A stretch of DNA of 64,000 bases, taken from Lithospermum erythrorhizon. Taxonomy: Eukaryota > Streptophyta > Magnoliopsida > Boraginales > Boraginaceae. The notes beneath the pieces are model-generated. The model was not told the origin of the DNA, did no database searches, and saw nothing but the letters and a program-made list of their open reading frames with translations. Made by a program: the position numbers and the translations under genes. Position 1 is the first letter of the stretch, and every line of letters begins with the position of its first letter. The stretch spans positions 248,001-312,000 of the forward strand of contig JADFUC010000533.1 in NCBI GenBank assembly GCA_019722365.1, written 5' to 3'. Below are positions 24,055 through 35,500 of this stretch, piece after piece.

Positions 24055-27000
24055 ATGCTGAGCTCTTGTAGTCGGATTTGTTCGGCACCGTTCAATACGA
24101 CGCCGTTTAATCATCCAAATAACAATGCTTTTTCATCAAATATTAAATATAGTGATAAGAACAATTATTATTATTACAGTATATTAAAATGGCGAGTCAT
24201 GTCTGCCGACAACGCTGATGAAACCATTTATGATAAAAATGCCGCTTCTGCGTATGTATATCCCAAAAAGATTGTCCACTTTCGTTTTATTTGTTCATCA
24301 CTGATCAAGAATTCGGATACAGGTTCTGCATAATCGAAGGGCCAGAAACTGTCCAAGATTTTGCTAAAATGGAGTTGCAAGAGATTCAGGATAATATTCG
24401 TAGTCGTCGCAACAAGATTTTCTTGCATATGGAGGAGGTCATAACTGATTCATTTTTCATTTTATTGATCCATCAACTTCATTTGACTAACTCTTAGTGA
24501 TTGTTTGATAGTTTGTTATTTGGAATGTGGTTTGAGTTTTTAGTTATTTTCAAGATTGATAAGTGCTTTTGATTTGATGCTCAACAATCTTAATGATGAA
24601 GTACCATTTAGATTTCGCTTGTATGTGAATTTTTGACATTGGAATCATGGGTGTGTTGTAGGTTAGACGTTTAAGAATACAGCAGAGAATCAAGAGTGCT
24701 GAGCTGGGAATACGAAATGAAGAACCAGAGAATGAACTTCCTAACTTTCCATCCTTCATCCCATTTTTGCCTCCTTTGGTAAGAAGGATAAAGCCTTCTA
24801 CTTTTCGTGTTTGGCGTGTCATATATGTACTTAATTCATCTCATATCTTCTCGATCTAGTTTCTTAGTACTCCGTATATACTTGTATACAGCCTTACATA
24901 ACAAACCACATCTATATTTATGTAGATAGTAGTGTAACAATGGTCTATACTGAATAACAATTATGTGTTGAACAGACATCAGCAAATCTAAAGGTGTATT
25001 ATGCTACATGTTTCTCCCTTATTGCCGGGACAATGCTCTTTGGAGGACTTCTTGCACCTACTGTAAGCCCAGCTCTTAATAGTTTCTAGTAATAATTGAC
25101 TTTGAGTGAGTTAATCAAATTGCACCACTTTTGTTGTCTGGTCGGCCAAGAAACTCATTAGAAGCCTCCATGTGAGGCATCTAACTCTCTTCTTCTTTCT
25201 TCTTTTTCTTTTCTGCTTCGTTTTTTTAAGGATAGATTAATTTGCTTATAGTAGTTGACATCCTCTCTATTTTCTTATAGTAAAGGAGGTAGTGTTCTAA
25301 CCCCACTAGTAGTACTAGTAGGGTGTTTCTTTTTTAAAGTCTAGTCGTTCTTGCTTTATACGGAGTATAAAATTTCATTAAGAATTTAAGATACGTGCAT
25401 GCAATGTAAAAACTGCAAAGGAAGAAATACTGAGCACCTCGTAAGAATGTTGGGAGCAATATTTATCAACTCTTTCTTATACTAATACTGCTGTCATCTT
25501 CATCGCAGTTGGAGCTAAAGTTAGGTTTAGGAGGCACATCTTATGCTGATTTCATCCAAAGTATGCATTTGCCAATGCAGCTGAGGTGCATTGTCTTAAC
25601 CCAATTTTCACTTCTTAAACTTAGTCCTTTGTAGTCCTTACCATTACATAATCTTGTCTAGTGATATTGTCAGATCAATTTTTACATATTCAGAGCAATA
25701 ACTAATAAAATATCTTCTTTACCCTCCAAGGTAATATCCGATTTAAGGATCTTAATGAAATAATTGGCATTTCATAAGATTTTTTGAATGTTGCAAGTTA
25801 TCATTACAATTAATTGCCAATTATTTCATTAAAATCCTTAAATCGAATATTATCTTGGAGGGTAGAGAAGGTATTTTATTAGTTATTGCTCTGGATATGT
25901 AAAAATTCCTCTGGCAATATCACTAGCCCATAATCTTTTCTGCTATTTGGAAGATATGTAAAAGTATCTATCCAGAAGATATTTGTAATATTTTCATGTT
26001 CAATCATAATCAATGCATCATTGTGGATAACTGGATATGATGGAACAAACTATATTTGAAAACTATTATTAGAGGACGATGCTCATGATAAAATGAAATT
26101 TTTCTTCTCATCAACAAAAGCTTCACTCTTTCTTACTTTGTTATGACAGATACTATAATTCATTTTGACCATAGAGAAGAATTTAAGACCATTCATATTT
26201 CTTCCAAATTTATTTGCTAGAGATATGCCCAAGTAAATAAATTCATTTTCAAAAGTTGTTCTGTGAGGATTGTAAAATTCAAATAACACAATTAAGTAAT
26301 TGTTTATATTGTATAGAAATTCTCTCAAACTTATATATTTAGTACTTCGGTATTTACTAGTTCTGAAGATTATATATCCCATTTTTCTAAGTACACATCG
26401 ACTTGCACTTGAAAACTCAACATGCTCTAATATCGTTAAGCAGTCTTATGTTAAAAGGTCCTAAATATTCTAAACAATTTAAGATGTTTAGGAACTATAG
26501 TAGCTTACCAGTCTACAAAATTCTTGGTTTGATAAACATTAGTTTCTTATAAGTTGATGAACTTTCAGTGCTGCTTTTTTTTTCTTAGGCATGTCATAAC
26601 TTTGTTAGTTTGTTTCACTTTTGGATGTATAGCCAGGTTGATCCTATTGTGGCGTCCTTCTCCGGAGGAGCGGTTGGGGTAATCTCAGCATTGATGGTAG
26701 TTGAAATTAACAACGTAAAACAGCAGGAGCAGAAGAGATGCAAATATTGTCTTGGAACAGGTTGCTATGCTTTCAGCATCCCAACATCAAATTACTCCTT
26801 CATTTTTTCATGAGTTTTCTTGTTTTTGTTGTCTACTGCTGCAATAGAAATATAAGAAACACTTACATGGTACCTAATTAACCGACTGATGATCTAATGC
26901 AGGATATCTTGCTTGTGCTCGCTGCTCAAGCACTGGATCTGTTCTTATTGAACCAGTTTCAGCAGTTAGCGGTGGCTATCAGCTACAGTCACCTTCTCAA

Positions 27001-27431
27001 ACAGAAAGATGCTCTAACTGTTCTGGAGCCGGAAAGGTTAGTGTTTTAAGTTTGGATTAATTTATTTCTTCATCAATGACCATCACATTTGTCTTTACGC
27101 TTTCAACCAAGAGATGTGAATCTGATTATCTCATTTTGTTGAAAATTAAGGTCATGGAAACTTCATGCTAAGCTAGTGTTGAATAAATTCATGATAACGA
27201 GTGAAAATAAGATCATAGCTAGTAGAAAAGCATCATGCTAAAATCGAAAAAGAATAGTTGGCATCGGCACATTTTCCTTTTAAGACTTATCAAAACTACA
27301 TGATCAAATGCTAGCTTTTGTTTACACCATTCTTGTGATATGAGCATGTGCAGGTTATGTGTCCAACTTGCCTCTGTACTGGAATGGCGATGGCAAGTGA
27401 GCACGACCCTCGAATTGACCCTTTTGATTGA
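24055..27431 (+). CDS. OR: ORANGE family protein, plastid DnaJ-type zinc-finger protein
   Basis: Encodes a 310-residue ORANGE protein, a plastid membrane protein that stabilises phytoene synthase and promotes chromoplast carotenoid storage. The exons are 24055-24251, 24323-24437, 24662-24778, 24976-25062, 25509-25585, 26633-26760, 26903-27036 and 27354-27431, and all phases close. Residues 1 to about 65 are a poorly conserved transit peptide. Then come FCIIEGPETVQDFAKMELQE, IRSRRNKIFLHMEEVRRLRI, LPNFPSFIPFLPPL and two membrane segments (VYYATCFSLIAGTMLFGGLL; VASFSGGAVGVISALMVVE). The cysteine-rich domain has four CxxCxGxG-like motifs (CKYCLGTG, CARCSSTG, CSNCSGAG, CPTCLCTG). The end, MASEHDPRIDPFD, is intact. 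The arginines of the IRSRRNK stretch, where I recall the melon golden Arg-to-His change lying, are unaltered. Whether this is OR or OR-LIKE was not resolved. A MITE sits in intron 5. Confidence 0.95.
25656..25928. mobile_element. Foldback MITE with 9 bp target duplication in ORANGE intron 5
   Basis: A 273 bp palindromic element. The left end GTCTAGTGATATTGTCAGA and the right end (reverse complement GGCTAGTGATATTGCCAGA) are terminal inverted repeats. The arms stay complementary nearly to the centre, for example ACCCTCCAAGGTAATATCCG against its partner near 25845-25865. Directly flanking it is the 9 bp direct repeat CATAATCTT (25647-25655 and 25929-25937). A 9 bp duplication is the hallmark of Mutator-type transposition, so this is probably a MULE-derived MITE. 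It has no coding capacity. Confidence 0.85.
26083..26382 (-). other. Unrecognised 99-codon frame inside ORANGE intron 5
   Basis: An open frame on the minus strand within the large intron 5 (MGYIIFRTSKYRSTKYISLR..., ending DEKKNFILS). It is Lys/Asn/Phe/Tyr-rich, as expected for chance frames in AT-rich DNA. It might be a decayed transposon coding fragment, but I recognise no family. Confidence 0.15.
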
Positions 27432-27665
27432 TCACTTAACATATTATCCAGTTACGACTTGTATGGTAGAATGTAGGTCCTTTTTCATACATGTGTATAA
27501 TGTTGTGATTAAACCCTGTAATTCCTGTAATGTAATATTACATTATAGTGCAGACTTTAATTGGACTATAAGTCTTTCGATGAATGCAACATCTTTTTTT
27601 GCCAAGAAAATGTGCAAAGCAAAAGGTGATACAACAATATTTTAACCAAGACAATAAGAGAAATC

Positions 27666-29350
27666 TCATGGATTAGGAGCATCATAACCTACGGAAGCAG
27701 CAGCCTCGACGAGGATAGAAACAAGAGCATCCGGAGCAGAGAAAAAAGCGCTGTGATCAGACTCGATTTTATAAGCTTTCCAAGGTTGGCACTTGTTTAT
27801 CATGTTTTCTTGTTTTTCAGCTCTCATCATTTGATCACGCATTGTCCTGATATATATACAAGGCACTTTCTCTACACCTTCATCACCATCATTTGTGAAA
27901 CGTAGACTTGGTACTGCATAATTTGGTGCAGGTCGCAGCAGCATTGATGCCAATGCAACATCCTGATTAACATTTTTGACAATTTACAATTAATTGAATA
28001 CTAAACATTCTTTTTCATTAGAAGGTCATCAGTAGATCACAATTGAGGACATTGATGAAGTAACAAGCAAATAGAGTGAATGCACCACATATTAAATATG
28101 TCCAATCATATCAAACTGTTTACATTGTCATGGGCAACTCACATTAAAATCAATTGCTTTCGGGTATAAGCTCGTGAATTATTAACATGGTATGGTGAAA
28201 CATGGACATGGATAACATATACGTACCTCTTGAGGGCTCATATTATAGTAGATTTGGCGCTGGAATTCTTTTCGCATAAGAATGCTTGTTGCACGCTTTT
28301 CAGGTCCGAGTCCGAAGTTCACATCAAAAATATTACTAGCACCACCATATTTGGAAAAATCAGGTGCCCCCTGTGACCAAATTGAATGCCAACAAGCCAG
28401 TTAAGAAGGCTAGAAATGGATATGAAATGAGAAGCTTCATTTATTCTTTTTTGCTACTCCGTATAGTTCTGTTTGAAGAAACTTCAAGAAAATGAATTAG
28501 TTTCTTAATACTTACATAATTGATATCTTCCTGAGGAGTCACACCAGGTCTGTACATGCTAGCTGCAAGGTAGATGGCAACTAGTATTAGCTTTTTTCCG
28601 AACCGGTCAGTTGCCTGAGTCACGTTGAATCCTCCAACACTATGTCCTACCAGAATCACCTAATTGATCAGAGAAATTTGTCATTAAGTTTGCATATACT
28701 CCTAGATAACATGTCCCAATCTTTTTGAAGAGACTCGTGACTAAGTAATGTAAGGGGGGTTGGATAGTAACACGGCCTTGCCCTGTGATAATAGATAAAA
28801 AGCATAGATAGTGTAACGAGCAATTTTGAGTTACACTCCTATGTTCCTTTAAGCCTCTAGCTTGAATCAAATATATAACAAGTTATAAATGTTGTTATTA
28901 TACTTCATTGGAATTATATCAAGAACTAAGAATATAAAGCTTGTTCAGCTAAGTAGAGTGGTCTGAGTGTTGAACCTTTTCATCATCAGGGAAGGTGGAC
29001 AACAAATCAATGAGAGGTTGGTTGTATTCCTCAAAGGAAAAAACAGTGTTAGGATCTGTTTGGTCGATGCCTGAAGCTTTGAGGTCTGGACAAGAAACCT
29101 TGTAGCCCAAATTCTCCAGTTGGCATTTGATTTTGTACCAGCACCAACCTCCATGACAGAAACCATGTACTAGAACAAAGTGTGCATTCATTTTGGATTT
29201 GTTTAAGGATACTGATGAGGCGGAAATAGTTGTGAAAGTCACGGATGGTCGAGACCTGATTCGGACGGTTTGTTGTACGTGTGGTGACTCTGACTTATGG
29301 AGCATCGGACGGTTTAAGTATGATATCACTACCATCGAGATATGGGGCAC
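27666..29350 (-). CDS. MES: Methylesterase (MES family, alpha/beta hydrolase)
   Basis: A four-exon gene: 29350-28976, 28659-28516, 28370-28227 and 27962-27666, all in phase 0, for 319 residues from the first ATG. The family hydrolyses methyl esters of hormones such as indole-3-acetate, salicylate or jasmonate. Visible motifs are HFVLVHGFCHGGWCWYK (oxyanion HG), the nucleophile elbow GHSVGG, the catalytic Asp region IYIRTMRDQMM and the catalytic His in ESDHSAFFSAP, so the triad is complete. The wording DPNTVFSFEEYNQPLIDLL and FGLGPEKRATSILMRKEFQR is nearest to the MES17/MES11-15 clade, by memory. An inner ATG at 29191 would give a 266-residue protein of standard length. The extra 53 residues, poor in acids and rich in Ser/Arg/Thr, could be a plastid transit peptide or untranslated. 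The gene is convergent with ORANGE, with 234 bases between stops. Confidence 0.9.
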
Positions 29351-30344
29351 ATTTTGAAGGTAGAGATAGACTCACAGGTTTATGTGAAAGAAGGTATCCT
29401 GATTTGAATTTCCTTAATATACATTGTCTTCTTAGCTAAAAATATTACGTGCGTTGTATGTGGAAACGATTTTAAACGAAAATATTTATATATAACAATC
29501 ATAATCACGTCTGACAACGCCAAATGTTGGAAATCTTATTAGTAGAACAAATTAATCAAATATAAACATCGAACTATAATCGGTATTTTTTGTTTACTCT
29601 AAAATGTCTAATAGAGCGATAAGCGGTTGATAAGATAATTTGATCCTTATTAATCCGAAAATAAAAGGCCAGTCAAAAAATAAACGTGGTATTTGAGAAA
29701 TTCTTAGGAATTATTAATGGTTGAAAGAAATATATCGAGGAGTTAAATTAGAAGGAAATATCGTTGGAAGTTTTCTTAACTTTGGGTGTTTGTTGCACCG
29801 ACATAGCAGTATTATTAGGCGACTTTTTTATAAATAAATACGGCGATATGTAAAGCATTCGCAAAGCGAAGATAAAGGATGATATCATTCTGCGGTGTTG
29901 GGGTATGGTGTTGGGAAATTGTAAAAATAATTTGTTATTTATGAACAAATAATAATATAGCTACCGAATGGTGAAATAATGAGACTAATGTATAGCTTAC
30001 GAGAGAAGCATTTTAATGAGTTATAATAACAATGATGTAAATACATAAATATAATTATTAATTATTAATTATTTAATTATCATTAATTTTTTGTAATTAG
30101 CTCAAAGGTGGAATAGTGAAAGTCATGTAACTTTTAAGCATTTTAATAAATTGTAATTACAATAAAGTAAATACATATATATTATTATATTTGACTGCAT
30201 CGATTCAAATCGAACTTGTATGGATGTATTATATTATAAAAATATATTTAGCCATATATTTTTGTTCTAATGTATCTATAATCAAACGCAACTTAATTAA
30301 AAGTTACAACATAATTTTTTTATTTTGCTTGCTCCAATGTTCAA
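29351..30344. other. Upstream of the methylesterase, no gene seen
   Basis: AT-rich intergenic DNA without supported coding. From about 30060 the sequence already carries words of the adjoining minisatellite (AGTCATGTAACTTTTA). Confidence 0.45.
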
Positions 30345-32045
30345 TATTACTACGTGCTTCTAATATTTAGTTTACATAAAAATTAAAGAAATTATAAAAT
30401 TCATGTGACTTTCATGATACCTTGTTAATTATACGTAAGTGGATTTTTATGTAATTTTTATTGATAGTGAAATATAATATTTTATTAAAATATTTAATAT
30501 CTTTTGCTCTAGAGTAAAATATTTACATGCTAAGATGTTTCTTCAATCTTTAGTTTACATAAAAATTAAAAAATGATAAAAGTAATGTAACTCTTATGAT
30601 ATTTTCTTAATTCAATTTAATCATTTGCACAAAATTGAAGAAATGATAAAATTCATGTAACTCCCATGATACCTTCTGAATTATATTTAATCATTTAAAA
30701 TCCATTTTTACTCCAGCTGATACCTTCTTAGTGCATTTGAGTTCTTTACATAAAAATTGAAAAGATATTAAAATTCATGTAAGCTTACAGCAATCTTGTG
30801 CCAATTACATTGTCATTTACACATAAAAATTGAAGAAATATTAGTCAATTCCTTATACTTCAGATAATCATGCTTAATTTTATTTAGGTATTATATAAAA
30901 ATTAAGTATAGCTTCATGATCACATTGTAATTCTAATGATACCTTCTTAATTCTATTTGTTTTTACATAAATATTGAAGAAACTATAAAATTCATGAAAC
31001 TCCCATAATACATTCTTAATTCTATTTAATCATTTATATAAAAATTCATGTAACTCCCATAATACCTTCTTAATTCTATTTAATCATTTACATAAAAATC
31101 CATGTAACTCCGTAATCTTTTCTTAAATTTATTTTAATTCTATTTACATAAAGTGAAGAAATATTAAAATTAATCTTAACTTCAAAAGCGATACCTTCTT
31201 GAATTCTATGACAATCATTTACATAAAATTGAAAATGATCAAATTCATATTTGCTCCGATGATAACTATAATTTTATTTGATTATTATATAAAAATTCAT
31301 GTAACTCATGTCATGCCCAATTATTTATTTTTGTACACAAAAATTGAAGAAATGTTAAAATTCATATAACTTCCATGATAACTTATTAATTCTACTTAAT
31401 TATTTACATAAAAATTTAAGAAATGATAAAATTCAAGTAACTCTCATGATACCTTATTAATTTTATTTAATTCATCATCATTGCATGCCTTGAAATTATG
31501 TAAATTAATTTGTAACATAAAAATTAAAGAAATGATAAAATTTATAGCAACTCCAATAATAGCACAATAATTCTATTTAATCATTTACATAAAATCATAC
31601 TGACTCCATGTCTATACTTGAATTCTATGTAATCATTTTGAAAAATTATTATAGCTCTCGTGATCATGCCCAATTATTAATTCTTTACGCATAAAATTGA
31701 AGAAATATTAAAATTCATGTAACCATGATAACTTCTTAATTATTTAATCATTTACATAAAATTGAAGAAATATTAAAATTACATTATAGCTCGTGTGCTT
31801 CTTATTTCTATTTAATCATTTACATAAAAAATTAATGAAATGATCAAATTAAGTATCTCGATGATACCTTCTTAATTCTATTTATTTTTACATAAAAATT
31901 GAAGAAATGTTAAAGTAATATAACAACTTCCATGATAGCTTCTTGATTCCTATTTAATCATTTACATAAAAAGTGAAGAAATGATAAAATTAAATGCTCA
32001 TACCTTATTAATTCTATTTAATTCATCATAATTGCATCCCTTGAA
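30345..32045. repeat. Minisatellite array, units of about 70 bp, roughly two dozen copies
   Basis: The same string of words repeats in order throughout: TTTACATAAAAATTGAAGAA, ATGATAAAATTCATGTAACT, CCCATGATACCTTCTTAATT and CTATTTAATCA. Units vary by substitutions, internal deletions and partial units (for example, short units near 31030-31110). The same strand orientation is kept throughout. A variant block TTCATCA..TTGCATxCCTTGAAATTATG occurs twice (about 31474-31500 and 32025-32052), which suggests a higher-order duplication. No open frame crosses it. Confidence 0.85.
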
Positions 32046-32591
32046 ATTATGCGAAAGAAAACCGTTATTAGGAATATTTTAGTCTTACTTGAAAAATTAA
32101 AGTATATCTTATTTGATTCTAATGACTTTTTAAAAGGTATATAAATAGATTAACATGTATCCTAAAAATACAAGTTGGAAAAAAAGAAAATAAATTAACA
32201 TCAAAAGTTAAATAGCTTTCTATGAAGAATGCAGTGATCTTTCGTCGAGTAGTGATTTATTAACTTGACATGTGTAGTAGAAGTCATTCAGATTCCATCT
32301 TCAGAGATTGGCGTCCACAATAAATTATGTAGTAAACGACATTTACTGTGCGAAAAGAACAAATTCAACTGGAAAAAAAATCGTCCAATAAAATTATTAA
32401 CCAGTACAAAGTTGATATAACAATAAAATTTTATGAAAATATTTTACAAGTCAAAACTTGCCAACAGAAGAATTACAAACATATCTGATGAAATTCATGG
32501 GCCTCACTATTCATCCAACACCAGCAAAATTCCATCATGAATGAGTCCGATCAACAATCCTCAATAGTAAAAATTAGAATCCACTACATGA

Positions 32592-35500
32592 TCAAGCATT
32601 AGATGCATCTCCACTTTCGCGTTCGAGATGCTGATAAGCCTCCTCAAACGACAACAGTTCCTCCTTAACAGAAGCAAGTTTATCAATGTTCGCTTTATGC
32701 ACATGAGGAGGTACTTTCTCCTGGTACCCTGAAGCGCTCATGATCTTCGCTAAGTTGTCCTGTTGCCTGGATACAAAGGGGGAACATATGCAGAAGAGTA
32801 TTTAGACCATATCAATGGCAGATCTTGAAATAATGTTGAGGGAGGGTAAAAAACATTAAACCAATCATAATTGGAGATTTGTTGTATTATTGAGGATGCA
32901 ATTATTCTAACTTCTTTGTAAAAGTAACTACTCCGTATTAAGTTAGTATAATGTGAATATTTTGAAGTTGCTTGTCTAGAGGCGACTTAATACTAATTAC
33001 TTACTTTCTTAACTCGTCCATCTTCATCTTGAGCTTCTCACGTTCAGCTTCCACGTTAATGGTTCCTTGTTGCTTCAAATATACAGAAACATTTTCATTT
33101 ACCACACTCACTGCATAACCGGTTGGGGCAGCATCACTTTCACTTAAGATCTGAAACATCATCCCAAGGTGAAGACAATGGCAGCATAAAAAAGGTTAGT
33201 CTAGACTCTAGACTCTAAAATGGAAAACTTTGAAAGGGCAAACAGATGAAAATATTTTTAGCATCTGAATTTGAAAAGGGTTTTGTACCCCTATTCCATG
33301 AGTCAAGCAATGGAGATTGACTAGAGAATCATAACAGCAAGAAAAGACGGAAACACAAAGTTGAATCACGTTTAAGAAGAAAGTCTAATTACACAGTCCA
33401 ATCAATTATCCAAGTGTTTTGCTATGTCGAATCGTATCAAAATTTACGTTTAAAATAAAACTAAGAACATGGCGTGGAATGTGTTTGGTAAAGCATGCAT
33501 GTACAAACCTCCAAAGATGATACAGCTGCAAGCGTTGAAATATCAAGTTTGTGGCTTTCGATAACCTTTGCAACATCATCTACTCGACAAAGTGCAAAAG
33601 CTGGTCTCCTGAACACAAAGAATTATATCTTAAAAAGAGATCACAAAGAATTATATCTTAGAAAGTATTCATATCAATACAGGTATGAAAAGACATTTAA
33701 GATATACCTCAAATCTAACAAAAGTTACCTTTCATTTCTTTCATTCGCTGGTAACAAAGCTCTAAGTGATCTCAGTGATTTCACAACAGACTCGATAAGT
33801 TCCATTTTGGATTCTACAGCAGCATTGGTCCATCCCTGTCGAAAGATCATTCAAGATCAACTCATGAACCCGACCGCAAAAAGCAACAATTTAAAGCATG
33901 TCGGAGATTAAAATTTCCGAAATTTGTCATATCCAATGGATGAGACATTCACATAACCAGATACTGTTCTCTGGTAACAGAGTGGCTCTTTAGTTAGTTA
34001 TGTGCTAGTGTGCTGCAGTAACAATCATGTAATTCTGATCTTACCTTCACCAGGGATGGGTATTCTGAAATCATGATAGATTCCTTCTTAGTTGAATCAC
34101 GCCTAGAAGGAAGGCGCTGCCATAATTCTTCAGTTACATATGGCATAAATGGGTGAAGTAAGCGCAGGCCATTATCCAAACACACCCACAAGGTATCTTG
34201 AGCAGACCTTCTGGCTGACTCCAGTGATGGATCGCCACCAACAAAGTAGGGCTTGATTAGTTCAATAAACACATCACACAATTGATATTGCCACCAGTGA
34301 TGAATTGCAGTTGTTGCATCTGCGAATTCATATAACTCTAAAGAGTCCACAGTCTTTGAAATGGCTTTATTCAACACCGATAGTATCCATTGACAGCTTA
34401 ATGGCATTTCGTTTGACACTATGTTAGTTGAAGGGATGAAATCATCTCCAAGTTTGCTCATCGCAAACCTAATAGCATTCCACAATTTATTGCACCACTG
34501 TCGGTAGCCAACCACTCGCAGAATATCCAAATTAATTTTATCAGACTGAAAGGAGCAAAGGAACAAGTTACTAAAACCCTGGAAAGAAGCTAACAACTCA
34601 GAACACAAGACAGGACAGTAATGAACCTGTGCCGTGTATGATACGAGAGCAAACCGAAGAGCGTCAGCACCACATTCAGGGATACCATTGGGAAAATCCT
34701 TCACCTGTCCCTCTTTTGCCGTCTTCATTTCATTTGGATCCAAATTACCTTCATCTAATCTCTTGTGAAGGCCTTGAAGGGTTACTCCATTAATCACTTC
34801 AAGAGGATCAATGACATTACCCAATGACTTCGACATTTTACGTCCATGTGCATCACGAATCATTGGATGCAAATAAACCTGCAAGGACGCAGATGGAATT
34901 AGTTCCAGAAATAACGATTTAAAAAAAATTATGCATAGAAAACGAAAATGTAAAACCAAAGCATGGTTATTGTTGGTATTTCTTCTGAAGTGTTAATTAA
35001 CATGGGGAATAGATATCGATTTCCATTCCACAAAGACACTAAGAACAGGGCCATCAACAAGAGAGGCACCCAGAGCATGGGTGGAATGGAAATTAATATT
35101 ACTGACCTTTTTGAAAGGCACATCACCTGCTAGCTTCATTCCCAACATAACCATACGGGCAACCCAGAAAAAGAGAATATCATGTCCCGTTTCCAGAACA
35201 GCACCCGGGTAAAAAGCCTTCAAATCTTCAGTATTATCAGGCCAACCCAACACAGAAAATGGGAAAAGGCCAGAAGAAAACCATGTATCCAGCACATCTG
35301 GATCCTGAGACAATTGAAATTTCTTCCCACCAAAGATTCTGTTAGCCTCTTTTTCCGCATCTTCTTGGCTTCTTGCAACTACCCACTGATTATTAAAGGA
35401 ACCTAGTTCCTTCAATTTATCATCCTCGAGGGTTACATACCAAGCAGGAACTCGGTGACCCCACCAAAGCTGCCTTGAAATGCACCAATCACGAATATTC

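Noticed and set aside
30345..32045. CRISPR-like array
   Set aside because: Units are contiguous and diverged with no unique spacers, in a plant genome; it is a minisatellite.
33495..33911. 138-codon + frame
   Set aside because: Antisense shadow over valyl-tRNA synthetase exons 18-19 and introns; the minus-strand exons are fully supported by phase and homology.
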